Shown here: positions 11,561-24,606 of the stretch, in pieces | Layout of the letters: each line of letters begins with the position of its first letter | How positions within the stretch are numbered: position 1 is the stretch's first letter | Source: Agroathelia rolfsii | Lineage: Eukaryota; Basidiomycota; Agaricomycetes; Amylocorticiales; Amylocorticiaceae | Assembly (NCBI GenBank): GCA_018343915.1 | Contig: JABRWF010000006.1 | Location: 1,550,001 to 1,614,000 of the forward strand | Direction: 5' to 3' | DNA length: 64,000 bases | Program-made: the position numbers and the translations under genes | The notes under the pieces: generated by a model | Seen by the model: only the letters and a program-made list of their open reading frames with translations | The model's database searches: none | Told to the model about the DNA's origin: nothing

Positions 11561-14500
11561 ATGGCAGCCAAGCTCAATAGCAAGCGCCGAGGGGGCAAGC
11601 AGGCTTCAGTATGCATACAGATATATCTTCAGACAGCTTCTCTAAATCTCGCATAGGGCTCTGCTTCCAAAAAACGAAAACTAGATTCTGCTGGAGGCAC
11701 TCAACCCAAAAAACAGGCCACAAAAGCCTCCAAAGGCAAAGACCACGCTTTCGATAGAAAGGTCATCCCTATCCCCGCCTTGGACAATGACGACAATGTC
11801 GCTGCTTCGGATGTTTCTGAAGAAGACGTTGATGTCCTGAAGAACTATGGTGCTGCGGCATCTTTCTTAGGAAATCTGGACCGAACAGGAATTGCCAGGT
11901 ACATAAAATTATGCATAACGCCTGACAAATGGCTGTTTCAACTTGCACTGCAGAAGTAAAAAGGAGACCGATCGTCTCCACCGACTCAACAAACCTATAC
12001 GAAAACCGATCATAGATGACCTTCCTTCCCTACACTCTGACGACTCAGATGATAATCCGGACGACGACGATTTGTTGAATCTAAGCGTTGAAGATGAAGA
12101 CTTTTCCGAATCCGGATCTGACGAAGAGATAGAGGGGAATGATGAACTCCCCAGGTCTAGTAACGTTTCAGAAACAGAAGGGGGTATTAACTCGGACGAC
12201 TCTGACGCTGAAATGCCGTATGAGGTTAAAGCCAGGAAGCGGAGACCATCTTGGGATGAGGAAGAGAGCAATGAAGCCGCTGTGCGTGGCCTTCCCATCA
12301 AGTTAAAGGACGGAAGAGTTCAGCCGACAGGCAAAGTATCTGTGCTGCATCGGTCAGAAGCAGCAGAGAACCCTCCAGATAATGATTCCGTTGATGAGGA
12401 GGATATCCGTGCAAAGTATATCCCGCCACCAGTTGAAGATGTATCTACTGGGGCTCGTTTTGGGCGTCCCGCAGTGGTGGACGTAATTGGAATGAAGTCC
12501 CGCAAGGCCGCTATCTTGGCCGCCAAAGAGCAAATTGCGGCTCTTTGTCAGGACATCATATCTGACCCAGAAAATAGCGTAGGTGCCCTGAAATACTCTG
12601 TGCTGGAATTGTCTGATGAACAAAAGTGCTTTCTCCTGATATTGACAGTTAGGTCTGGTTCGCCGTTTGCATACATTTTCGCTTGCCAAGGTTTCTACAC
12701 CATCACATCCAGAACCTGTTGTGAATGATGTCGTCATTCGAAAATTGGCATTTCTTTCCCAGCTCGCTGTCTTCAAGGATGTGATCCCAGGTTATCGTAT
12801 ACGTCCCTTGACTGACAAGGAAAAGGCCGAAAAGGTCAGCCAATTGGTCGCACGTACCCGAGAATGGGAGCAAGGTCTTGTGCAAGTATACCAATCCTAT
12901 CTTCGCTCTTTGGAGGCGGAGCTCAAAGGTATGGATTTGTTATCCTAACCGATTTGTTCACTTAAGCCTTTCTTAGCTAAGAGCGAGCTGGCCGATATTG
13001 CTTTGCAGTGTCTCTGCACGTTAGCTGTCGAGGCAACCCATTTCAACTATCGCCAAAACATATTTGAGTGTATCGTCTCTCGTTTGAGCAAAAAGACGTG
13101 GGATAATGTATGTGATGATAACTATTTGATTTGATCTATATTAATTGATGATATCCATAGTCCTCTGAGCTCTGCTCGAATGCTTTGACCCGAGTATTCC
13201 GAACCGATCTAACGGGCGAGCCATCCCTTGAAATCGTCAGACTTTTGAACCGTATGATCAAAGAACGCCGGTTCGCCGTTCATCCTGAAGTTCTTCGGTG
13301 CCTCTTGCATCTCCGCCTCAAGACAGAACTTGGTGTCCGTGCATCAGATACCGGTGTGGACAAACCGCTTCCAAAGATTCAAAGTAAGGGTAAAGCCGCA
13401 CAGCGACGAGCCAAGGGTAAAACTGCAGAACAGCCTCATCTGAGCAAAAAGGCACGCAAGGCGCTGAAGGAAAACAAGGAAATTCAGCGGGAGCTCAAGG
13501 AGGCTGAAGCCGAAGTAGACAAGGAACAGCGGACATCTACGGTAAATACTTCATGATGTCATCTTCATGACAACTCGCGAAACACCGGTGATGGTACTAA
13601 TGATACCTATCCTTTTCTCTGTGAACATTAGCAAACGGAGACACTGAAACTGTTGTTCGTGCTCTATTTCCGCATCATCAAGCAACCCCGTCCGATGCGT
13701 CTCCTCCCGGCAGCGCTTAGGGGCATCTCAAAATATGCCCATCAAGTTAATATTGATTTCTTCAAGGACCTGATGGGTGTGCTCAAAACCTTGATTGCTT
13801 ATCGGCCTGATGAGCAAGGGACCGCAACAGCAGAGTCAGAGGGCGAAGATGACTTGTCCAACACGGATCACATGCATCACCGCCTTCTCTGTATCGTGAC
13901 CGCGTTTGAGCTTCTCTCTGGGCAAGGTAAGTGCCACGGCGGCATTTGTTTAGTTTCCTTGCTGATTCCGTACCTGCCGCTCTACCTTCCTAAACACTGG
14001 ACATTGGACCAACCAATTTGAAAGGGGAAGCGCTCGATATTGACCTCGACGACTTTATCAACCAACTATATGCGCTCATACTCCCTCTATCGCTGATGGC
14101 GGACATCGACGTTGTCCCAGATCCACCCCGCCAACGAAGTGCAAGCACTCCTAATGCTAACGGTAGCAGCGGCAGCAGTAGTAGCAGCAATGCAAGGTCT
14201 AAAGGGACAACAGGAGATGGCATTCAGCCGCCATCAGTAGGCACGGTGCTCTTCCGCGCCCTACACCTCGTCTTCTCCCCGCGGACGCGCCACCCCGCCT
14301 GGAGATCAGCCGCATTTGCCAAGAGGTTGCTCACTGCGAGCTTGAATTGGCCCGCGGCGCTGGTGCTACAGACGCTCGCCCTCGTGCGTACGTTGCTTGG
14401 GCAAGAGCCCAAGCTCGAGGGGCTGCTTCCTTCTGCGGATAATGAGTCGGGAGGTGCAGGTGGTGGTGGTGTGTATAGGCCCGATGTAGATGATCCGCAA

Positions 14501-14611
14501 GTATGCAACGCGTTTGGTACGAGCTGGTGGGAGCTGTACGCACTCAGGGACCATTGGGATGCTAATGTGCGTGAAGAAGCGGGAAGGTTATGTGTGTACT
14601 CTAGAATATGA
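11561..14611 (+). CDS. NOC3: Nucleolar complex-associated protein 3 (NOC3)
   Basis: NOC3 pairs with NOC2 to escort pre-60S particles from nucleolus to nucleoplasm and has a role in replication licensing. The ATG at 11561 begins a Lys-rich leader, then an acidic Asp/Glu/Ser-rich exon. The NOC3 N-terminal domain includes KSRKAAILAAKEQIAALCQD and IRKLAFLSQLAVFKDVIPGY followed by RIRPLTDKEKAEKVS, which is highly characteristic. The CBF/Mak21-type C-terminal domain covers VLYFRIIKQPRPMRLLPAAL, the NIDFFKDLMGVLKTLI helix and FRALHLVFSPRTRHPAWRS. The final exon has NPFGTSWWEL-like text (NAFGTSWWELYALRDHWDAN), the family C-terminal hallmark. About seven introns. The stop is at 14609-14611. Confidence 0.92.
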
Positions 14612-15776
14612 TATATATCTGTATGTGTGTGTGTGCGCTTGTACTTCTTACATTGACCTGTCTTGCTCTGAATGCTATATGTCGGAAGTACATACTAATC
14701 GCTTCGCTTATTTCAGATAAAAAATCATGACATTGGCTATCCTCTTACATGGGTCTAAAAAGCCCATGCAATAGGATGTGTATGAAAGAGTAAAACATCC
14801 TTTTTTAACAAGAAACCACATAAGAGAAGGGGGAGAAGCATATATAATACAAAGAAGATTCGACACAAGCTATGGAATAGAGAAAGGGGAAGAGACGAGA
14901 TAAGTCAAATGAGGCGTTGTAATATTTGATATACATGTTACATGTAAGGTACAGTTTTAAACAATGGAGAAAACGGAGGCGTTGAATGCACGTTATTTCT
15001 CGTCATCATGTACACATACGAACCTTGGGTTTAAAAATGAGAAGAGTACGTAAGAGGATTTGAGGATAAGGTAAATAACCAGTTCGAAACGAGAAGAGAA
15101 GACAAAAGGAAGAGCTGTCCAAAAAGAGTTCATGCTCCGTTTCATATACACGGAGAAGAGTAGAATGGGAGAGGAGCATATAAAGTTAAAGATGTTTAGG
15201 AGTATAGGAAAATGTACACATATATAGATAGAAGAGATGATGAAGAAACAGAGCAGGGTGGCTATAAAGTAATAAGAGTTTGTGTCTTGGGGCTTTGGCA
15301 GCGGCTACGCTGATGTCCACATGGTTTTTTTTCATTTAATAAGAGAGAAATAGCGCATGTGCATGTCACCGTGCGGAGCCGCCAATGCATGGCACGAGAG
15401 ACGACGACGACTTTGTCTGTCTGTCTCCTTTTGATCAGGTCCAATCAAAAAAGAGGCGAAGAGAGGAAATAGGGTCCGATAAAATCGTAAAAAAAAAAAA
15501 AAAAAAACAAAGCGGGGATGAATCATAGAATGTCAAATGAAAGATGCGATAAAAAGGAACATGAGAATGTGTGGCCACTAGACCGGGCTCGGTGAAAATC
15601 AACGCGGGCAGACCAAATCTAGTAGCACAGGAAGAAAAAAAGTGCATAAATGGAGTCATGCGCAGTCATGAGAATGAATGGATGCGAAGAGGTAAGAAAA
15701 AAAATGTATTGCCAATACAAGCTGTGCAAATGAATGAAAAGGAACAGAACAAAAGTTGACAAGAGAAAATCGTGAA
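14612..15776. other. Long convergent 3' region, NOC3 and TEA factor
   Basis: These 1.16 kb lie between two facing stop codons and hold no supported coding frame. The plus strand is markedly purine-rich from about 14800 to 15270 and again near 15600-15760. A run of 19 A lies at 15489-15507. The stretch is long for a convergent gap here, where others are 38-520 bp; it may carry extended 3' UTRs or a noncoding transcript. Confidence 0.5.
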
Positions 15777-18218
15777 TCATGAAAACATCATCGGATGCCC
15801 AGACGCCGGATTTGAATACAGCGAACCCAATTTGGAACTGCTGGTGGCTCGGTGTCCGCCATTGCCATGATGATACGGTAGCGAGGGAGTCAAAGCACCG
15901 GAGAGGGTGCTGCTGTTATTACCCAAACCAAGACCCAGGCCCAAGCCAGAACCGGAGCTGGAGTTGCTGCTGCTGTGCGATAGATTCAGATTTGGGTTTG
16001 GGGGTGGTAGCAGCCCATTAGCGATCATCCGCTCGGTCGGGACTCCACGGACAGGAACGGCAGCACCTGTACTATTGTTGTTATTGTTATTGTTTGCGCA
16101 GGTGCCCGTCGCCGCATCACCGGAATAATAGACACCCCCAGCACCCAAGCTGCCGCCGCCGCTGCTGCTGCCACTGAGCGTCTTGTGATGATGTTGATGA
16201 GATTGGTGATGAGGATATTGTGAGTGATGTGCGTGATGGGACTGATGATGTGAAACACCAGCTGAGAGGGGTTGGCCATACGTCGACGCCGTCACTGGCA
16301 GGTACGCTGCGCCCTCAATGGCACTTGTGGACACGGGCATGGCATACCCGGCACCTGCCGGCTTTATGTCCATGCCGATCGCGGAATGGGGTTGGTGTGC
16401 AGAAACAGCGGGCAAAGATGAAGACGAGACTGGTGGGGGAGATACTGATGATGACATTGATGGTGACGATGATGCGGGTGACGCTGCACCAGCGGTGGTG
16501 CTGCCCACTCCAGTGCCGAGGGCGGCTGCAGCAGCATGCGGGGCCGGCAGGGGAACATGAGCGGTATCAGGCGAAGCCGATTGGCGCTGAATGCTGATGA
16601 GTTCCGCGCGCGGTGGCAGTGGTGGCACCGTGCCACTGACATTGCCACCGATGTGACTCAGGCCACTGTGACCACTCCTGTTGTTAGCATCCTGGATGTC
16701 GTAAGTCAGCTGCGCAATGGTCAGGCCGTCGACAACTATGAATTGGATAATGGTAATGGGTGTTCCTATTTTGTTTGAGTTGGATTTCAGGCGAAGAAAA
16801 AAAAAGATTATGTGATGATACAATCAGTTCCCTGACGATATGCGCATAACAAAAAATGGTACATACCCTGATCACCCATCATCCATCTACACCGGGATAG
16901 CGGTGAGTCAGGTAAAAATGCTGTGAGCGCTTGCGAGATCCCTATCTCTCCCATCGCAGTTGCAGCATCACCGGATCCATCGCCAAGGTCGGGATCACGA
17001 CCGATTTGAAGCACGGCTGACTCCTGCGTTTGGCAGACATCGCCAGAGAGGACGCGCGTGATGCATCGAGCCGAAGACGCCCATGAGCCGAGCAGCGCAA
17101 CTTGACCCAGAAAGCCGCTCAGTATCGACGGTGTGTTGGTGTCGCGCGGCGAGGGCAAATAGAGCGCTATCTGGATGTCTACACGCGTGAAATAGGACTG
17201 GCCCGGGGTGCCGTCAAGAAAGGGACCGGAAGAAGAGGACGGAATAGTGTCGGCAGTGACGGACCATGGCTGCATGCCCTCGGCAAAGAGTGTAAGCGAA
17301 GTGAACTGAGCCGGACGTAGGCCAGAGGCAACGCCGGACGTGCATTGGAGAGGCGATGAACGTCGCTGGTGATGACGAGCGGCCATATGCTGCTGCTGTG
17401 GTGACGTTGTCGAGTTGAAGATGAAAGGCGGTGGGTTCATCTGAGGTGATTGATGATGGAGTGCGGCAGGCTGTTGAAACGCTATGGGTGAGTGAGCACT
17501 GGATTGGGGAAAGGTCCACGATGAGGGACGGCTGTGCGGGTCATGCACGGAGCTAAGATCGGTAAGGATGGAGTGGTGAGGTGAGCCAAGGAAATCCGAG
17601 CGCATCGATGGGCTGAGAGATGACTGAGAAGAAGAAGAGGGGGAGGACATGGGGAACGGTGGGCTGAAGGTAAGGTCATTGGGATCAAGGGGTGGAACAA
17701 TTGAGCCGCTGTGTTGCTGGTGGGTGGCACTGTGGTCGTCTGGAGATGCGCTCAACCCTGCTTGGGCCATCTCTTCCTGTTTAACGCGTGCAAGGAGCCC
17801 ATTTTCATGAAAGAGCTCTTCTCCGCCAGCGACGAGATGATATTCTACATTGTCGTGAAGATATACATGATCAATCAACTATCTATATAGAATTATGACA
17901 TGACTTATACTAACCCGGTGCACCCTTCCACATATTGCGAAGAACCTGTATGTGACTAGCAACCTGCTTCTTGGTCCTTGAGATGCCGGCATGCTCGAGA
18001 TAGTCAACAAGGAACTGATTGCGCCAGCGACTACGGCCACGGGAATATGTAGCCCAGGGGGACTTCCAGTACTCCTCGAGACCCTTTACGAAGATACGCT
18101 CGATAGATTCTGGCCAGACCTCGCCTGTGCCATCCTTTGTGAGTTTGCGATGCTTGCGCTGGGGCGTGATGCTCTTTGTGGGTGCGTCGTCATCCTGGAT
18201 ATGTCTTGAGGCAGGCAT
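15777..18218 (-). CDS. TEA/ATTS-domain transcription factor (TEC1/AbaA family)
   Basis: Three exons, complement(15777..16765, 16867..17844, 17915..18218), join exactly in frame to 756 aa. The TEA DNA-binding domain spans residues about 30-98, with EVWPESIERIFVKGLEEYW in helix 1, YSRGRSRWRNQFLVDYLEHA in helix 2 and SRTKKQVASHIQVLRNMW in the recognition helix. Relatives (TEC1, AbaA) control filamentation and development by binding CATTC-type sites. The splice at 17915/17844 yields APEYHLVAGGEELFHENGLL, a block expected after the TEA domain. A second conserved segment follows the 16867/16765 splice (GTPITIIQFIVVDGLTIAQL). The rest is Ser/Pro/His/Asn-rich low complexity, with poly-Asn and poly-Ser runs. 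Long divergent spacing from VPS23 suggests complex regulation. Confidence 0.9.
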
Positions 18219-18714
18219 AGGAGGCAGACAGACAGAGAGGGGTAAGGGGAAGTAGTGGTAAGAAGGAGCAGCAGCGCAGGCAGCGCCGGGTTATATAACG
18301 AGTCCTGTGTCAAGGTCAAGAGGTGAGCGCTGCGCCATCTCTGCAGGTCGCAGAGAGGTGCCCGGAGTAGCAAGTGTGACAGCGTCTGATCTCCAGATTC
18401 AGTCGATCACCAAATCTAGATCCGAAAATAAGTTATCCCCAAAGGGAAGGGATGACCCGGAAACAGGGCATCGGGCTGAGATCTTTTTAGGTTAGCCTCG
18501 GACCGGAGGCGGTGCTGCTTCCGGGCTTTTCTCCCGGCGCTTGACTCACCCCGGCAGGCCAGGCCAGCTCTCCTACTCCAGCTGAGTCAATCAGTCTCCA
18601 CTTGGTCTGGCTTGGCTTGGCTCAGCTGAATCGCCCTTTCTACCTTCCTATTCGGGACATGGGCCAGTCCACAGGCCCAGTGCACCCAAATATGGCTGGG
18701 AAATGCCATCATCC

Positions 18715-18754
<40 letters not shown>

Positions 18755-19029
18755 TGTTACTTTGCTTGGTTTTCTTTCTTTCTTTCCTTCCTCGGACGTA
18801 ACTCGTACAGGAAGACCATGTGCTACAATTTCCAGGGTCTCTTCGAAGCGAGGCGAAGTGGATCATGAGATATGAAAGAATAATTACAAGCGATGGAGGC
18901 ACACACTTTTTTTTTTCTGCCCGGGATAAGCAAGCACCGGAAGCAGATGTCTCATTTCGGACCGGCGAATGTCACCTCCGCTGCACACACGTACGCACGC
19001 TGCCGCTGCTCTGCTCGCCGTGTGCGACA
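18219..19029. promoter_or_regulatory. Divergent promoter, TEA factor and VPS23
   Basis: An 811-bp intergenic stretch between two divergent starts. It contains an uninterrupted run of 35 A at 18717-18751, followed by a pyrimidine-rich segment. CACCGGAAGC lies at 18935-18944 (86-95 bp upstream of the VPS23 ATG) and GCTTCCGG at 18517-18524. The same core recurs in other divergent promoters of this window. Direct CTTGG/GGCTTGG repeats occur near 18600-18625. No coding frame is supported. Confidence 0.5.
18717..18751 (+). repeat. Homopolymer run of 35 A
   Basis: A perfect 35-nt A tract in the TEA factor/VPS23 intergenic region. Such tracts exclude nucleosomes in fungal promoters. It could also be the tail of an old retrocopy, but no coding or SINE-like sequence precedes it. 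The exact length may be affected by sequencing. Confidence 0.9.
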
Positions 19030-22000
19030 ATGAGCTCAGAATCTCTTACTCAGAAATGGCTTAGGCAAAATGTTGTCTCATACGATGACAAAGATCGTGT
19101 CTTTGCTGATATCAACGCTGTTCTCGCACGTCTCCCGACGCTCCGTCCCAAGTCAGATGTGTATAGTTCAGTCCGTTCACACTCATCTATCGTCATAATT
19201 GTAATCATCACAATCGTCTTTTACTGCTACGTACAATCCATCCGGAAAAAAAAAATCCTAAATAGCCTACGATGATGGTAGAACACAGCTACTGCTTTGT
19301 ATACATGGCCTGCTGCCTATCTCGTATCGCCGCGCATCCTACAATATCCCAGTCGCCATATGGATTCAAAGAGGTTATCCGCGTCAATCGCCCATTGCCT
19401 ATGTCGTGCCTACATATGACATGCTAGTAAGACCAGGTAGAAACGTCGATGCTAACGGTCGCTGTCAGATGGAATATCTCCAACATTGGGAACGCAAAGG
19501 AGAGGTATGATCTCCGCGGACGTATTGCCATCTCACGAGTATGACAACAGTACTGATCTTTCCTCTTTCCACCCAGGCTTTCCATCTTACTGGCCTTGTG
19601 CAGGCCATGCAGGAGGCCTTCTCGCGTGAACCACCTGTGTATGCAAAACCAAAGATCAGTGCAACAACAGCTCGCGCGACACCCGCACCGGCAGGGAGCT
19701 CTCCTGACTATACTGGACGGCCTCCTCCACCAGTACCTTCGTCCCCCTCTTCATCATCTTCTGTCACTGTGACCCCTGCCTCTAATGAGCGCCCTGGCAT
19801 CCCCCCTAAACCAAGCACACCTGCCGGACCCCTGCCATTCCAGAATGTAAGCCTGATCGTTGATCGTTCACTGCTAAAAAAACAGGGACTGTATCTTGAA
19901 CTTTTTTTGCTTTCGCATTTTCCTACGTCATTTTGATGTATCACACAGGCCGTCCACCTGGCCTCGAGACCACCTCCACCTGTACCTCAATATGCAGGGA
20001 GCCCCGCATACAGTCACCCAGCAACACCGTCGGCGTCGAACATCGTGTCTTCCTCCGTTCCACCCACAGTACGAGACAATAGTAACAGCGTTAACGATCC
20101 ACGCTTTTGGAGTCCGCAGCCACCACCACCGGCGCCTCCTGTTCACGCAATTGCGGCTCCAGCTTACCAGCCCAGCCCACCAAATGTTCTCAGCACACAG
20201 GCGCCTTATACGTCAGCTGTTTCACCGCCAGTAGCCTCAGGATCCTCATCATACATACCTCACGGCAGTAATAGCGCCATACCTCACCCATACACGCCTA
20301 ATCACCAGCTCGCTGCAGCAACATCACTGACGCCAGCACCCGCACCAGGTCTTTCACCGCCGCCAGTGCATCCACCATCCCATAGCCTATTAGACGATGA
20401 CGACGACGATGCTAACAATAGCTATGTCGATCCATCCAAGGTTGTCACGGCCGCAGCAGTACCACCGCGCCCACCTAATCCAGAGCTTCTACGCCTACAC
20501 GCCGCTGTGCATGCCAGAATTCAAAACGAGCTTGCCACGCTAACGCACGCGATGAGTGCCGACGCGGAACGTCTACGAGCACACCAGGCAGACTTACTTG
20601 CTGGCGCACCGCTCATCCAGGACGAGCGTGCACGGCTCAAAGCCGTGCGTGATGTGTGCCGGACCGTGAGTGGCCGGCTTGCGGACACCGTAGGCCAAGC
20701 GGAGCGGAATGTGGCCGAACTTAGGAGAAAAGGCGAACCGGACGTGGATGAACTGGTATGTTCGACGAGCATTGTGCATAACCAGTTGAGTTTATTTTAT
20801 TTTATTTTATTATTATTTTCTGATGGGAATCTGATGATGGTGGTAAACATTGTCTTTTTCTTACCCTTCACATATATGTGTACCTCAGAATGATCAATCT
20901 TGTCGCCGAGGACAATGCAATCGAGGACACTATCTATCATCTTCATCGCGCGCTTAGCACAGGTAGAATCGACCTTGAGCGGTTTCTCCGTGTGAGTACG
21001 ATTCTTTGTTTTCTCTATTCTTTCATTTTTGCTTTGTCCGTTTGTTTTTTCTTTGAACATGTTTGGCCTATTCGTATGCTAGCTCGCCTTTGAGTCTTCA
21101 CGCCACATGCTCCGATTTAGCTCCCCTCGCCCCCGCGCTCTTCTACATGCGCATGGCTTCTTGAAACCCCCATTTTCTGGGCTTGTCCTTTCTTGATTAG
21201 ACTCCTTAGTCGGTGCACATACATGCATGTAACGCGCGTCTCCCGGGTGGGTTATCCCTGTCTACCCAGGCGCCGAGCAGGGACACGACAAGATGCGCAC
21301 ATGTCCTCTGACCAAGTTTGGGCCGTGGCGCGAACCTGATAATGATGTTGGCCGGTCTCTTCGGCCATCTTTATTCTTCTTTCGTCCTTTATTTCCTTCT
21401 TTTCTGTTCCCCTTCTGGCTTCTAGGCTCTATATGTTGATGGTGATGGTGATGATCATGAACTGGCCTTGTGTGTGGAGGTGTGGAGGATTACATGTATT
21501 CTTCGGGCCGCTCTTCTTTCTCTCTTTCAAGAGCTGTATCCGTCCTACCACCCTCTTCTTTCCAGCGGTCTCGGTCCTCGTGATGGAAGAAATGATGACG
21601 ATGACAAACCAAAACAACGATCGTCGTACGTGGTCTGCGTATCGGGGGTGAAAACGTCAAAGGAGGGTACGGTTGTCATTCTGTTTCGATATGATCTAGA
21701 CACGTCACGAGGGAAATACTTCCTGTTGTTGTTTTTGTGTCTATTTTGTGTTCATCGGGGTTGGCTTGTGTGCATGGATGCACGCGCGTGCGGCACATGT
21801 GTCTTATTTTCTTCCGCTCCTGTGACTTCCATTCTACATGAACTCTCTTTTCATATCTCGACGACCATCTATGCGTGCCGCTCCCTCCCCTCTTCACACC
21901 CCGCCTGTCCGTCAATGATGACAATGCTTCATTAATACATCAACGCAATCTTTCGATCTTGTCACGAGTGTGTTTTTGGGATCGACGGTGTTTCCATTTG

Positions 22001-22407
22001 CTCTTGGCTTGTCTTTTTTATTTATTCTTCTTTTTTGGGATAAAATCGATCCTGCTAAGCCTTCCCCTCTTTCCGCTCCCTTCGGTCAATAATTTTTTTT
22101 TTTTCTGATCCCCGCTTCCCTTCCTTGCATTGCTGTATTGATGATGAGGATCATCCTATACCAAGTGCGGCGTCTTACATACACACACCCGCTTCCGAAC
22201 TTTCGTTCATTTTCTCATTTGATGTTTATGCATTTGACGGTCTCACCATACCTCTTCTAACTCATGCTGACTTTTTTTTTTGAACTTTAATAGACCACCC
22301 GCGTACTTGCAGAAGAACAATTCATGAAGCGCGCTCTGATGGAAAAGATTCAACAAGGGCTCGCCGGTGGACCCGCTTCCTCCTATTCCATGGGTGGCCC
22401 TGGATAA
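19030..22407 (+). CDS. VPS23: ESCRT-I subunit VPS23/TSG101
   Basis: VPS23/TSG101 binds ubiquitinated cargo and PTAP-type motifs on endosomes and starts multivesicular-body sorting. The N-terminal UEV domain (residues about 1-150) reads VVSYDDKDRVFADINAVL, then RTQLLLCIHGLLPISYRRAS and YNIPVAIWIQRGYPRQSPIA, all typical of the ubiquitin E2 variant fold. A long Pro/Ala/Ser/Thr linker follows, then a coiled coil (HARIQNELATLTHAMSADAE). The C-terminal steadiness box is NAIEDTIYHLHRALSTGRID, LERFLR, joined across a 1302-nt intron to TTRVLAEEQFMKRALMEKIQ. The first introns are short. The stop is at 22405-22407. The long last intron is the main oddity and is listed separately. Confidence 0.92.
20992..22293 (+). 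other. Unusually long (1302-nt) intron in VPS23
   Basis: The intron has a GTGAGT donor after codon CGT (20989-20991) and a TTTAATAG acceptor before ACC at 22294. The flanking exons join in phase 0 to give LERFLRTTRVLAEEQFMKRA, continuous in TSG101 homologues. The intron is pyrimidine-rich on the plus strand with long T runs (for example 22090-22103). Frames of up to 155 aa inside it show no family motif. Every other intron I could define in this window is under about 180 nt. Confidence 0.8.
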
Positions 22408-24606
22408 TGATGGGCAACGATCGAATGTGCTTGTTTGCATGCATATACATCATCATGATGCTGCGGGCTTGTATACGTATTATCAATGAGATAATTTTGA
22501 TATCGAGGTATTGTCGTGGGACTGTACCCGTGCGTATCAGTACATTATTGGTCCCGGATAAGTATACTGTGCTACGATCAATGATTGTACCCGTGATTCC
22601 GGGATTTCTTTCTTCACCTTTGAGTTTAGTGCAGATATGCGACTTTTAGTATTTTGAACTACGATAGTAGTACGGTACTATTCGCATACTATACGTATTT
22701 CTATGGATAATGATACCGACACCAAGTCGGATGCCGATGCGGCGTACTTGAAGTGTGCAATGTTGAATGTTGAATGGCGAGTAGAAGATGATCAGCATGC
22801 ATACATCGCGCGTCGGAAAGATCGACCCTGCCATCATGTTGTAGTTGCCTATGTTGCTACTAGAAGTATCAAATCCATGGATGTGATTCGGTCGCGGTCT
22901 TTTTGTATTGTTACTAGCACTCCATACCATCAATCAGGCGTACATAGAGGCGTCCGGCCATCACCCACGCTAACTGGACGTGGCACGTCAAGGAGTTCCC
23001 AAGGGAAGTCATATGTATTGATACCGTATAGCATGCACCAAACTGAATTAACAACGATGTTGGCAATAGTGCCATACCTGCGCTGTTATTGCTACTAGCA
23101 ACGGTACATTGTACGTTGCGTTCGATGCAGCATCATCATCAAATCCTGTACCGAACTTTCGTCTTTTTTTGACATGATAAAATCATCCGAGACAGGGCTA
23201 AGCCGAAACAAGCCTCGCATTCTCAGGCTGACGCTGCTGCGCACCTACCTTGAAGCAGGCTATATACCTGTACTAGTGTAGTATGGCACATACTCATATA
23301 CAATGTTCCTCATGAGCGCCCTGCCGGCATCTGTAAGCACGAAACATATCCGAAAAAAAGTAAGCCGTTGATGCATGCATATTTACGTATATGGTATGTT
23401 ATTCTACATTCAACCTGCCAGGGCGTGTGAGTGGCAATGACAAATAGGCATTATTTTGTATATCAAGATGCATTGTAATTCACATCTAATAATGTACCGT
23501 CCGCGTTCAACGGCGTAAGGAACAAGGTGACGCATGTAATGTCTTCGGCTGGCAACGTATGTATTTTCTTTGACATGATGGGTATATGTTATATACACAA
23601 TACAAAAAGAAATGAATTTACATAGCCTAAGAGCACAGTACGTAATTACCTGGTGTTTCCCCCCTCTTTCATGACAGGATTACTAATCCCAGTCAGATGA
23701 TGTGCAAATACTGTGCGTGTTGAGGAGCACAAAGTATTTTTAAGTCGCTAATGTAGTTGTTCTTCTATAGTACCATGCAGGACACGTAAAGGCAAAAACT
23801 ACGTGTAGTTCCGTGCTTTGTTCCGCGACTTTTGACATCCCAGTTGGCATCCGACTTTACTTGTGAACTGTGACTAAATCTGAACTGTTCCGGTCAGCTT
23901 GTTTTGTCACAGACACGCGCGACACACACGGACCAAGCACTTCATACCGCATGGTTTTGTGGAACCCGGCGTCAGCTTGGCCGGATTCAAGACTTCGAGT
24001 TTTGAAAGACAAAGTCCCTGAAAGGAGCCTAAGACGGCCGGTCAGAAGAGAGAAGAGAATCCCTCTTCGAAAGAAGTGGAAGACGAAGACGGACCCTGAG
24101 CGCACTTTTCATTAATTGTGTCAACGCATGCGTCCAGCTTCATTTGGGGACCAATTTGGACTGAACTGACCTGTTGACAGGCTGGCCAAGCAACTGGTTA
24201 GCTATCCCATTATGGAAACAATGGCCCCAGGTTTGAGGGTGGTTAATATTTGGACCCGGCCCACATTTATGGTGCAGTACACCGGCGTTTGTTGTAAAGT
24301 ATGTATGTGTACGCAGTCTCCTCTCTTATGTGTTGTATGCTGAATTAAGTTTGTATCAGCCACTCTCAGTTTGATTGATTAGGAATATATGTAATAGCTA
24401 AACCGAAGAGTAGGCTACATATGTGGACGATTGGTCACACCTATGTCAGTGACTCCGTTGATGGTGAAAATAAGCGCCCTTTACTTTTTTTTTTTCTGTA
24501 TATTTTTTTTGCGTATAGTGTCCATCATGATCGAAGGAATCGTGATCTTCGTCCAATGGCTAGCTATTAAGAGCAAGAAGAAAGACGAAAGAACACAGCA
24601 GATGGA

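Noticed and set aside
18717..18751. Poly(A) tail of a retrotransposed copy
   Set aside because: No coding or repeat sequence precedes the A tract and no target duplication is evident; a promoter A tract is simpler.
21468..21935. 155-aa plus frame inside the long VPS23 intron as a nested gene
   Set aside because: No ATG context, motif or splice pattern; T/C-rich DNA produces such Leu/Ser/Cys frames.
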